From Sphingobacterium sp. HMA12 (GTDB lineage: Bacteria > Bacteroidota > Bacteroidia > Sphingobacteriales > Sphingobacteriaceae), in contig NZ_BEYR01000004.1 in the NCBI RefSeq assembly GCF_002933815.1, forward strand, positions 186,001 through 250,000: a stretch of 64,000 nucleotides of DNA. The letters run 5' to 3'. The notes beneath the pieces were generated by a model. It was not told the origin of the DNA, made no database searches, and saw only the letters and a list, made by a program, of their open reading frames with translations. Positions 1 through 8,469 of the stretch are shown one piece after another. A program made the translations under genes and the position numbers. Position 1 is the first letter of the stretch; each line of letters starts with the position of its first letter.

Positions 1-1900
1 TGGCGCAGCCATTACCATCCGCGCAAAAAAAGAGGGCATTACCCCACAGCAGATCATAGATAAATACAACAAACAGATCAAAGAGAGCTTTGAAGAGTTT
101 GGCATTTCTTTCGATATCTACCACCGTACCTCTGAACCGATTCATCATCAATTGTCACAGGATTTTTTCCTGAATTTATACAACAAAGGTGAATTTGTCG
201 AGAAATTCTCGGAGCAATACTATGATGAGGAATACCATCAGTTTTTGGCAGACCGCTATATCACGGGAACCTGTCCAAACTGTAAATCCGAAGGCGCTTA
301 TGGCGACCAATGTGAAAAATGCGGTACCTCACTTAGTCCAACAGACCTGATCAATCCCATTTCTACACTGAGTGGAAAAACACCGGTATTGAAGGAGACA
401 AAACACTGGTATTTACCATTGGATAAATATCAGCCCTGGCTTGAAAAATGGTTAATCGAAGGCAAGAAAAATATTCTTAAATCCAATGTTTTTGGCCAAT
501 GCCAATCCTGGCTAAAATCAGGGCTGCAGCCTCGCTCGATGACTAGAGATCTGGACTGGGGAGTAGATGTACCTCTGGAAGAAGCACAAGGAAAAAAACT
601 GTATGTATGGCTGGATGCGCCAATAGGCTATATTTCTGCGACGAAACAGTGGGCAATTGACCACGGAAAAAATTGGGAAGACTATTGGAAAACCCATGAA
701 AATCCAGCGAACGATGCAACATTGATCCATTTTATCGGAAAAGATAACATTGTATTCCACTGCATTATATTTCCGGCAATTCTTCATGCACATGGGGACT
801 ATATCTTACCGGAAAATATCCCTGCGAATGAATTCCTCAACCTAGAAGGTGATAAGTTATCAACTTCCAGAAACCATGCGGTCTGGTTACATGAATATCT
901 ACAAGAATTCCCGGGCAAACAGGATGAATTACGTTACGTGCTGACCTCGATATTGCCAGAGACTTCAGATGCGGAGTTTACCTGGAAAGATTTCCAGGCA
1001 CGGATCAACAACGAACTGGTCGCTATCTTTGGTAACTTTGTCAATCGTGTAATGGTACTTTCCCATAAATATTTCGAAGGCAAAGTATTAAATGGATCGC
1101 CATTGACAGCAGTGGATCAATCGGTATTGGACGAGTTGAAATCTTACCCGGCCTCCATTAAGTCGTCATTAGAACAGTTCCGTTTCCGTGAAGCGCTGGC
1201 CGAATTTATGAATGTTGCACGTCTTGGTAACAAATATTTAGCGGATGAAGAGCCCTGGAAAGTCATCAAAACAGACGAGGAGCGTGTTAAAACGATCCTG
1301 AATGTGGCGTCTCAAATTGTTGCTAACCTGGCTGTACTGGCACAGCCTTTCCTACCAAAAACAGCGACAAAGTTATTTGAAATGCTCAATTTCCCACAAG
1401 GGAACTGGAGTGATGCGGGCAACGAAGGACTGATTGAAGATGGACATCAACTGGGGGAAGTACAATTGTTGTTTGACAAAATCACCGACGAACAAGTTGA
1501 GTTCCAGTTAAACAAACTTGCGGAAGCGAAACTGAAAAACCGCGCGGACAATACAAAAGTTGCTCCTGCAAAAGAAAATATCAGTTTTGACGATTTTGTA
1601 AAAATGGATATCCGTGTGGGAACAATTTTAGCGGCTGAAAAAGTTGCGAAGACAAAGAAATTACTGAAGCTAACAATTGATACGGGTATGGACAAACGCA
1701 CCGTCGTATCTGGTATTGCGGAATTCTTCAGTCCTGAAGAAATCGTCGGACGCCAGGTTTCTATTTTGGTGAATCTAGAGCCTCGTGAAATCAAAGGGAT
1801 TACCTCTCAGGGGATGATCCTGATGGCCGAAGATGCTGATGGCCGACTGGATTTTGTCAAACCGGATACTGCGATTAAAGTAGGTAGCACAGTACGCTAA
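1..1900 (+). CDS. metG: Methionine--tRNA ligase (5' end outside window)
   Basis: Charges tRNA-Met with methionine in the cytoplasm. The reading frame is open from base 2, so the gene runs in from the left; about 632 residues are visible and the N-terminal part with the HIGH motif is missing. Visible features are a four-cysteine zinc knuckle (CPNC...CEKC, near base 280-330), the signature loop as KLSTS (near 855), the anticodon-binding helical region, and a C-terminal EMAP/Arc1p-type tRNA-binding domain (from about base 1580, starting FDDFVKMDIRVGTI) that mediates dimerisation in this family. The KLSTS form of KMSKS is a conservative variant. A strong hairpin follows the stop codon. Assignment is firm; only the true start is unknown. 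Confidence 0.97.
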   Translation, partial: GAAITIRAKKEGITPQQIIDKYNKQIKESFEEFGISFDIYHRTSEPIHHQLSQDFFLNLYNKGEFVEKFSEQYYDEEYHQFLADRYITGTCPNCKSEGAYGDQCEKCGTSLSPTDLINPISTLSGKTPVLKETKHWYLPLDKYQPWLEKWLIEGKKNILKSNVFGQCQSWLKSGLQPRSMTRDLDWGVDVPLEEAQGKKLYVWLDAPIGYISATKQWAIDHGKNWEDYWKTHENPANDATLIHFIGKDNIVFHCIIFPAILHAHGDYILPENIPANEFLNLEGDKLSTSRNHAVWLHEYLQEFPGKQDELRYVLTSILPETSDAEFTWKDFQARINNELVAIFGNFVNRVMVLSHKYFEGKVLNGSPLTAVDQSVLDELKSYPASIKSSLEQFRFREALAEFMNVARLGNKYLADEEPWKVIKTDEERVKTILNVASQIVANLAVLAQPFLPKTATKLFEMLNFPQGNWSDAGNEGLIEDGHQLGEVQLLFDKITDEQVEFQLNKLAEAKLKNRADNTKVAPAKENISFDDFVKMDIRVGTILAAEKVAKTKKLLKLTIDTGMDKRTVVSGIAEFFSPEEIVGRQVSILVNLEPREIKGITSQGMILMAEDADGRLDFVKPDTAIKVGSTVR

Positions 1901-1920
1901 TGAGTTGTAAACGATATCAT

Positions 1921-1951
1921 AAAAAAGCCTGTCTTTTGGACAGGCTTTTTT
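1921..1951 (+). terminator. Rho-independent terminator of metG
   Basis: Perfect 13-bp inverted repeat (arms 1921-1933 and 1939-1951) with a 5-base loop and T-run, 20 bases after the metG stop. The A-run on the other side lets it also act on the minus strand, after the convergent GLPGLI gene. Confidence 0.85.
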
Positions 1952-2030
1952 ATGGTAAATTTATTCGTTAGGATCAATTTTCCTATGTTTGATCTCGCTT
2001 TTATAAATGATCCGAAGTCAATCAACAACC

Positions 2031-2825
2031 CTAGAATAACACGTGCTGTAATCGCTTTTTAAAATCTTTGTCATCCATCCAATCGTAGACTGTATCTTTC
2101 AATTTTTTTATGATCTCTGCCTTAGATTCCGCGACAACCTTTTTCTTTTTGGTAAGCACATTGGAGATCGGGGCATTGGTAAGCTCAATTTTGGTTGCAA
2201 ACATATTGATATTCATGCTAGGGACGGATATCCCTAGGATCAGCCCGGGCAGGCCATGGATTAATTCAGGTCCGCCCGCTATCGGAATCTGTCCCGCAAA
2301 AAATGCGACAACATAAATAGAATCTTGCATAATTCCATTTGCCCGTCGACAATCGTATCCGGCGATAGTGCGATATTCGTCGGTATACTTCCATTTCACC
2401 GCCGGCAAAGAATCCTTCATCAACAGCTGCTCATCACCAAAGGGCAGTAACTTTATAAACTCCCCGTTCTTAAAGTTCATATACGTCTTTGAATCCGTCA
2501 GTGCGGGGTTGTACCAGGAAACATTTCGATAATTCGCCGGGTAATCTTCCTCTACTGTTTCAAACAGTGTTTCCTGATCGTAAAATTTTAATGTATGATG
2601 GGTGATCACTTCAACAGGGCCATTTTTGACTGCATTTTCTACACCCAGCTTATCCCAGGTATCCAGGTCCGGCTTACTGAGATATGTCCGTTTCAGATAG
2701 TTCTGCACATGGAATTTTCGTTCAAACGTCACCGTACCGCTGCTTGGAAAAAATGCGTTCTGGGCTTGTATCGTAGTTACGGATAAGCATAATAGCCAAA
2801 GCATTGATATCAATTGCTTACTCAT
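2031..2825 (-). CDS. GLPGLI family protein
   Basis: A secreted protein of 264 residues of the GLPGLI family, a Bacteroidota-restricted family of unknown function usually encoded beside an outer-membrane beta-barrel protein. The N-terminus is a clear signal peptide (hydrophobic stretch ending QAQ). The family motif appears as HGLPGLILGI around residue 190, and the preceding AGYDCRRA segment is also typical. The gene lies 106 bases downstream of the 928-residue beta-barrel gene on the same strand, so the two probably form a transcription unit. The link to peptide or protein export seen in some relatives is not evident here, and no function is claimed. Confidence 0.85.
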   Translation of the reverse strand: MSKQLISMLWLLCLSVTTIQAQNAFFPSSGTVTFERKFHVQNYLKRTYLSKPDLDTWDKLGVENAVKNGPVEVITHHTLKFYDQETLFETVEEDYPANYRNVSWYNPALTDSKTYMNFKNGEFIKLLPFGDEQLLMKDSLPAVKWKYTDEYRTIAGYDCRRANGIMQDSIYVVAFFAGQIPIAGGPELIHGLPGLILGISVPSMNINMFATKIELTNAPISNVLTKKKKVVAESKAEIIKKLKDTVYDWMDDKDFKKRLQHVLF

Positions 2826-2931
2826 TTATCACCTCCTTTCATCTGTAAATAATTATTTTTTCCATCGGCCAGATGGAGCTTACCATGATTAAAATTCACC
2901 TTAACCCTGGACAATAAAATTGATAATTTAA

Positions 2932-5718
2932 TCATGGACGGTTCATTGTTGTAAAATTGTAGATCACTTTTAACATCCCATAACGACGCAATACATCATT
3001 ACTGGTCTGGACAAATGCAGTACCGTCCTGATAACGACGTACGCCGATATTCTTATTTAATATATCATTGACAAATAGCTGCGCTTCGAGAGATTTATCT
3101 TTTAAGAATTTTTTTGAAATATAACCGTTCATATTCAGCATATTAATGGACTGCAAAGTCTTTGTGGCAGCTTGATAATTCTGCTGCATGGAGACAGAAA
3201 TCTTAAAGTCTTTGGGTAAGTAATAGGTGACTTGTGTATACGAATTGAATTTAAACGTGGTCTGGTTCAATTCGGGCTGCAGATAGGAATCCATCTGTTC
3301 AACCCCTGGACTTAAGCTAATATAAAAATCCATTTTATTGGCTTTATACCGATTAAAGCCAATCTCGGGCCCGATACTCCAGGTCTTATTACGATTGAGC
3401 CTAGGTTCTTCATTAAGCAGCGACAGATAGCTATATTGGCTATTGTATTGTGCATTCATGCCCATATTCATTTTCAAACCCCATTTCTTTTTTAACATGA
3501 AATTATATGACCCACTTCCATAGAAACGCCAGTTGTCCTTATCAATATTTACAAAAGAAATCTGTCTGGTACCGTCTTCCAGGTTATAACGAACACTGCT
3601 GTTAATGTTTCGTTTCCCCTGATTGGCGCTAATGTAGAAGTAGAAGCTCTGGTCTTTGATCTGTTTGTAAGAATTATAATTGATGGAATAGGAATTATTA
3701 AAACCGGCTTTCAGGTCCGGATTGTCCAAATATTCGACAAGCGGCTGGCTATTTTGTTTGAGCGGTTCAATCTGTGTGAGCGAAGGCTGAACAGTCTGCC
3801 CATAATAATTGAGCCATATATTCTTCGTTTTTGAAATCTTATAGTTCACATTAAGTGAAGGTCTAAAGGATGTCTGGTCGCGTTGCAATACGGTATTCAA
3901 GTTGTTATAGGTTCGTTTCACAGCCTCAAAATCAGTACGGTTGCTCAGATTGACCGTCCATGTATTTGTTTTATAATTCAACGCCGTATTAACACTATTT
4001 TTTAAACTGGAAAAATTAAAGTCATTCAATACACTTTCGTCCAGCACAGTATATTGATGTGTAACGGAATCCCGATTAAAAGCCTGATTGAGTGTCTTTG
4101 ACTGATTATTGGAAAAGGAATATCCTATTGATCCGGTGATCCTTTTTGAGAGCGGCTCGGTATAGGTGACTGAGGCACCATAGGTGTTATTGCTGAGCTT
4201 ATCTTTTTTGAACTGATCAATTGTGTCGGTACGGGAGTCATTGTAAAACCTGTTTTCGGAAAAATACTTTGTGTCCGACCGGTTCTGATCCGTATTTGCA
4301 TTCACATTGAATGTGATGGAGCGACGTTCTTTTTTAAAGCGCCGTGTCAATAGCGCGTTCAGGTTGAATTTATCCTGATCACTATTCAGGTCTGTACGCG
4401 ATTTAGTTCTGGTAATATCTTTTCCGTCAAGGGTTTTCTGGTAAGCTTCAGCCTCGGATAGATTATCTCTATTGGATTTATTAAAGCCCATATTAACCGT
4501 CAGATCGGCAAGTGAATCCAATTTATAATCGTATCTAAGATTGGCAACATTGGCTCTGTTTTCATTTTCTGATCTGGTTATATTACTGTCTATCTGCGCG
4601 CGCTCCGGTAAATTATTCTGTGCATTATAGGTACTTGTATTATTGACATTGATCTGACTGCGCTTGTAGTTGACATTGATTTTATGTTTATCGTCTTTGG
4701 TTTTGTCGGAATAACTTACCCCCATATTTAGGGCTTTAGGTACACCACCACCCCGGTATTGTCCATCCCATCCACCTTCCGTCTCGTCTCCACCCGAAGA
4801 GATCATAATGCCTCCACCATCCATCATCTGGACATTGCCATTCCCCCCGACACCGTATTTTTGGCTATCTTCAAACCCCAGTCCCACCATACCATCGTTG
4901 GCCAGAATACCGTAAGCAGCAATTTTCTGTGATCCTTTAAATTTATTGAGCATGACTTTCCCGCCATAGTATTTATCCGTTCCGGCTCCAGCGATTGCCT
5001 GGCCGAACATCCCTTTCTTCTTATCCTCTTTGAGCTTGATATCAATGGTCTGTGTACGCTCCCCATCGTCCACGCCCGTACGTACAGCCAGATCTGATTT
5101 TTTTTCGTAGACCTGTACTTTGCTCACCATATCCGATCGGATGTTTTTGGTAATCAGGGTGGGGTCGTCCCCAAAAAATTCCTCTCCATCAAGCAGCACC
5201 TTTTTTACCTCTTTTCCCTGCGCCGTAATCTTACCCGTCCCGTCAATCGTAATGCCAGGCAACACCCTGAGCAGATCATCAACTTTGGCATCCTTCTCCA
5301 CTTTAAAACTACCGGCATCGTATTCTACGGTGTCTCCCTTAATGACAACCGGAATTCTCCCCTCAACCTGTACTTCGTCTAAGAGCAAAGCCGCCTTGGA
5401 CAGCGCTATGGTTCCAAGATCCAGCCCCTGTGCTGGAATATGAATATCCTTTACCAGGTCTGCATATTGCGGATAGGAAACAACCATTTTATAAGTACCT
5501 GTATCCAGGCTGTTCAACTGGAAAATACCGTTTTCTTTCGTTCGGTCGAACTTAATTAAAATTGAATCTCTAGGATTTAGTAACGCAACAGACGCTTGAT
5601 GAAGTTTAGCCTGATCTTTACCGTCAACAACTGTACCTACAAGCCTATGTTGGGCATAGGAAATAGTGCTTAGCGCTGAGAGTACAAGAAACAAAACTAA
5701 AGAATAGGTTAGTTTCAT
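2932..5718 (-). CDS. Outer-membrane beta-barrel protein with carboxypeptidase-regulatory-like domain
   Basis: A TonB-receptor-like outer-membrane protein of 928 residues. In order: signal peptide (residues 1-22), a carboxypeptidase-regulatory-like beta-sandwich (about 25-110), a plug-like segment (about 130-210, with LLRVLPGITIDGTGKI and VLLDGEEFFGDD), then a long barrel rich in alternating aromatic and polar strands. This matches the PF14905-type barrel family that pairs with GLPGLI proteins. The substrate is unknown. A glycine-rich stretch (about residues 290-325) is loop-like. It is first in the apparent unit with the GLPGLI gene. Classical SusC is unlikely because no SusD partner follows. 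Confidence 0.85.
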   Translation of the reverse strand: MKLTYSLVLFLVLSALSTISYAQHRLVGTVVDGKDQAKLHQASVALLNPRDSILIKFDRTKENGIFQLNSLDTGTYKMVVSYPQYADLVKDIHIPAQGLDLGTIALSKAALLLDEVQVEGRIPVVIKGDTVEYDAGSFKVEKDAKVDDLLRVLPGITIDGTGKITAQGKEVKKVLLDGEEFFGDDPTLITKNIRSDMVSKVQVYEKKSDLAVRTGVDDGERTQTIDIKLKEDKKKGMFGQAIAGAGTDKYYGGKVMLNKFKGSQKIAAYGILANDGMVGLGFEDSQKYGVGGNGNVQMMDGGGIMISSGGDETEGGWDGQYRGGGVPKALNMGVSYSDKTKDDKHKINVNYKRSQINVNNTSTYNAQNNLPERAQIDSNITRSENENRANVANLRYDYKLDSLADLTVNMGFNKSNRDNLSEAEAYQKTLDGKDITRTKSRTDLNSDQDKFNLNALLTRRFKKERRSITFNVNANTDQNRSDTKYFSENRFYNDSRTDTIDQFKKDKLSNNTYGASVTYTEPLSKRITGSIGYSFSNNQSKTLNQAFNRDSVTHQYTVLDESVLNDFNFSSLKNSVNTALNYKTNTWTVNLSNRTDFEAVKRTYNNLNTVLQRDQTSFRPSLNVNYKISKTKNIWLNYYGQTVQPSLTQIEPLKQNSQPLVEYLDNPDLKAGFNNSYSINYNSYKQIKDQSFYFYISANQGKRNINSSVRYNLEDGTRQISFVNIDKDNWRFYGSGSYNFMLKKKWGLKMNMGMNAQYNSQYSYLSLLNEEPRLNRNKTWSIGPEIGFNRYKANKMDFYISLSPGVEQMDSYLQPELNQTTFKFNSYTQVTYYLPKDFKISVSMQQNYQAATKTLQSINMLNMNGYISKKFLKDKSLEAQLFVNDILNKNIGVRRYQDGTAFVQTSNDVLRRYGMLKVIYNFTTMNRP

Positions 5719-5886
5719 AAATTTTCCGTTTATATAGTGTTGCGTTAAAGATATTAATGTTGCTACGGAAAATTCGTAAAATAATGTTAAATAATTACGA
5801 AGTTAAAAACATAAATAATAAACAATAAAACCCCGGATAGGCGATAAAAACAAAAACACTGTTTATCAGCGCCTTATCAAAACAAA

Positions 5887-5930
5887 AAGGAGATGCAACT
5901 TATCTGTTACATCTCCTTGTTTGTTTTTGA
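5887..5930 (-). terminator. Terminator after the Rrf2-type regulator gene
   Basis: Perfect 9-bp inverted repeat (5887-5895 and 5910-5918) with a 14-base loop, 30 bases beyond the regulator's stop codon. Flanking A- and T-rich runs on both sides suit bidirectional termination. Confidence 0.7.
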
Positions 5931-5948
5931 TGACTCAATTTATTTTAC

Positions 5949-6389
5949 CTAATCTACATTTAGGTTCAATTCTTTTTCTTTATTGATTAAATGCGCGATG
6001 CTCGTATCATTCAAAATCTGTAACATTGCATTCCTTACTTCAACAAATGTATCCCGTATCCCACAGGCATGTTCTTCAGTACACTCCTCGCAGGAGCGAT
6101 AGAAATTTAAACTAACACAGGGAAGTAAGGCAATCGGCCCATCGATCAAGCGCATCACTTGCGATAAAAATACATCCTCAGGCGCCTTGTTTAAACTGTA
6201 ACCACCACCTGCACCTTTTTTGCTGTAGAGAATCCCAGCATTTCGCATTTCAAGGAGAATCTGTTCCAAGAATTTCTTTGGAATATTTTCCTCCTGCGCA
6301 ATCTTAACGATCTGCATAGGTTCATTTCCGTAGTTACGACCGAGCACCATAAGTGCCTTAATTGCATATTTTGTCTTTTTGGAAAGCAT
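5949..6389 (-). CDS. Rrf2-family transcriptional regulator
   Basis: A regulator of 146 residues with an N-terminal winged helix (MLSKKTKYAIKAL start and the wing GAGGGYSL near residue 60-65, both family hallmarks) and a C-terminal cysteine cluster (Cys91, Cys100, Cys103, Cys109). In IscR and NsrR a similar loop holds a [2Fe-2S] or [4Fe-4S] cluster, so iron-sulfur or nitric-oxide sensing is likely but not proven. The spacing differs from E. coli IscR, so I give no symbol. The gene is monocistronic, with its own terminator and a TAnnTTTG-type promoter. No isc or suf genes are nearby. Confidence 0.9.
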   Translation of the reverse strand: MLSKKTKYAIKALMVLGRNYGNEPMQIVKIAQEENIPKKFLEQILLEMRNAGILYSKKGAGGGYSLNKAPEDVFLSQVMRLIDGPIALLPCVSLNFYRSCEECTEEHACGIRDTFVEVRNAMLQILNDTSIAHLINKEKELNLNVD

Positions 6390-6414
6390 AATTTGTTAAC
6401 CCCCTGTTGAATTG

Positions 6415-6422
6415 CAAATTTA
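6415..6422 (-). promoter_or_regulatory. -7 promoter box for the Rrf2-type gene
   Basis: Minus-strand TAAATTTG matches the Bacteroidota -7 consensus TAnnTTTG and lies 26 bases before the ATG. No convincing -33 TTTG is visible. Confidence 0.5.
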
Positions 6423-6473
6423 CGTTTTTTATTCAATAGAATAAAACCCATATCATTAGCCGGTAAAATAAGA

Positions 6474-6519
6474 GCCCTTAGCACAATTTCATCCGATGGG
6501 ATATCCTGGTGCTAAGGGC
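6474..6519 (-). terminator. Terminator-like hairpin after the PafA-type gene
   Basis: Perfect 11-bp inverted repeat (6474-6484 and 6509-6519) with a 24-base loop, 22 bases beyond the phosphatase stop. The T-run on the minus strand is short (TCTTATTTT), so it could be an RNA hairpin of another kind. Confidence 0.5.
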
Positions 6520-6540
6520 GGATCGTATTAAAACTTAACG

Positions 6541-8184
6541 TTATTGGCCCAAAACTGCCGTAATGGGTTTACCAATACTTCCATTTGGCTCAGTAATATG
6601 CAGCAGCGATGAAATGGTAGGCGCAATATCCACAATATGCACTTCGGTATTGGATACGCCCGGCTTGATGCCCCAGCCCATAAATACTAATGGAATATGG
6701 GAATCGTAGCCCGACCAGGTACCATGTGTCGTACCGGTAGATCGTGGTGTTCCATCATACCATTGTGGCTCACAAACGATCTGGATAACACCACTCCGTT
6801 TGAAATTAAAGCCATTGATCATTTTTTCACGGATAGGCTCCGGAATCATGAGGCTTTCACCTTTTTCCATATCCGCAACATACGCAACGCCTTCGGTCTG
6901 GCGCAACTCACGAATAATGGTCTCTTTTATTTTGTCGCGGTCCAATTGAAGCGAATCAATCATCTGATTGTTCAGATGAACCTGATAATTCATGAGACTT
7001 TTGACGATTTTTTCCTGTCCGAATTTCTCTTTCAGCTTTTTGTTGAGATCCGAGATAATCTGGCGGGAATAGAAATAGCCGCCATTTCCTTTCATATCCA
7101 TATAAAATCTAGAGTTGTACGAAGCACCGTGGTCAGCTGTCAGGAAGAAGGTGTAATTCCCTTTCCCGACCGTATTGTCCAGATAAGCGAAGAAATCGGC
7201 CAACTGTTTATCTAACTGCAGGTAAATATCTTCGATCTCAACAGCGGTCAGTGAGTAACGGTGTCCAACATAATCCGTAGCTGAAAGGCTCACACAAAGG
7301 AAATCGGTGTTTTTAGTCGGATTATTTCCCATCTGCTCATTTTTGATCGCTTCCATGGCCAGATCCAGCGTGAACTGATTCCCCATCGGTGTTGTTTTGA
7401 TCAGTTCAAGACCTTCATCTTTCATCAGCTTGGATGTCGCCCGCGGCAAGGTCGGCTTTTCTTCACCGGGATATTTTCCTTCATAAATATTATCATCCGC
7501 AATGCTATTAGCCGCATAAGTTTGCACATCGTACATTGGCTTCCAGTCTGCTTTAAGATACTTTTCAGCTAATTTTTTCTTGTTAAAGTCCACCACCCAT
7601 TTTGGCAGTTGATCCATATAAAAATTGGAGGTAATCCAATTGCCTGATTTCGCCTCAAACCAATAAGCTGCATCGGCAAAATGGCCTGCAGGTAATATTC
7701 CACCACGATCTTTGATCGCTATACCAATGACTTTGGATTTAAAATTTGAAGCCAGCTTCAACTGATCCGTTACGGTAGATGCCAGCAAGTTACGTGGAGA
7801 TTGTTTGCCTTCCTTTTCAGTTGTCCCTACACCAATGACATTGTCATCTTGTGTACAGTACATACTCTTGCCTGTAAGCTCTTCGATCCAGTCATTGCCT
7901 GCAATACCGTGTATGGAAGGGACAGAACCGGTATATACCGAACTGTGTCCAATAGCTGTATAGGTCGGAATATAATTGATCAGGGTATTCTCACAGGAGA
8001 AGCCTTCTTTCAAAAGTCGCTTGAAGCCATCATTGCCATATCGATCCGCAAAACGATATAGATAATCCCAGCGCATCTGATCCACCATCAGACCGACGAC
8101 CAGTTTGGGTCTGTCCGGTTGTTGTGCCATGGAGGAGAGTGCTGCTATTCCAAATACGACACTTAAAAAAAATCTTTTAATCAT
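6541..8184 (-). CDS. pafA: PafA-type alkaline phosphatase family protein
   Basis: A secreted phosphatase of 547 residues in the alkaline phosphatase superfamily, most like PafA, the calcium-independent phosphomonoesterase of Bacteroidota. The signal peptide ends near residue 20 (MAQQ). The nucleophile region reads PTYTAIGHSSVYTG (residues 73-86), and the Lys/Arg pair that marks PafA reads IKDRGGILPAGH. Metal ligands are visible in VDQMRWD, TADHGA and GTTHG. The role would be periplasmic or surface release of phosphate from phosphomonoesters. It stands alone, between the Rrf2-type gene and uvrA on the same strand. Confidence 0.88.
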   Translation of the reverse strand: MIKRFFLSVVFGIAALSSMAQQPDRPKLVVGLMVDQMRWDYLYRFADRYGNDGFKRLLKEGFSCENTLINYIPTYTAIGHSSVYTGSVPSIHGIAGNDWIEELTGKSMYCTQDDNVIGVGTTEKEGKQSPRNLLASTVTDQLKLASNFKSKVIGIAIKDRGGILPAGHFADAAYWFEAKSGNWITSNFYMDQLPKWVVDFNKKKLAEKYLKADWKPMYDVQTYAANSIADDNIYEGKYPGEEKPTLPRATSKLMKDEGLELIKTTPMGNQFTLDLAMEAIKNEQMGNNPTKNTDFLCVSLSATDYVGHRYSLTAVEIEDIYLQLDKQLADFFAYLDNTVGKGNYTFFLTADHGASYNSRFYMDMKGNGGYFYSRQIISDLNKKLKEKFGQEKIVKSLMNYQVHLNNQMIDSLQLDRDKIKETIIRELRQTEGVAYVADMEKGESLMIPEPIREKMINGFNFKRSGVIQIVCEPQWYDGTPRSTGTTHGTWSGYDSHIPLVFMGWGIKPGVSNTEVHIVDIAPTISSLLHITEPNGSIGKPITAVLGQ

Positions 8185-8193
8185 TGTTGTTAG

Positions 8194-8412
8194 ATATTAG
8201 TATTGAGATATTAGATATGAGATTCTGGGTTGTGCCAGTCTACGGCTTATGCTCCTTATTCTTTAATCTTTATACCAGCCTGAGGCTTACCAGCTGTTCC
8301 CATTTTTGACTTTTTAATTTTAATATTGAGTAATTAGTATTTAGATTTTAGTCCGGCAAACCTTCGGTTTACGAACATGATCTTTCATTCCTTGCGCTTT
8401 AATCTTTGTTCC
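8194..8412. repeat. Dispersed AT-rich repeat, one full and one partial copy
   Basis: The 285-base gap between uvrA and the phosphatase gene holds a sequence starting ATATTAGTATTGAGATATTA (8194), then GCTTACCAGCTGTTCCCAT and TTTTTAATTTT near 8285-8322. A partial second copy follows (8323-8412, TTGAGTAATTAGTATTTAGA). A third copy lies at 24090-24195. No coding potential is visible. Confidence 0.6.
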
Positions 8413-8469
8413 TAAATTTAGCGGCCCACTGTGCAGACCCTTCGTTTAATAACGCATGCTAAAGTAGGC

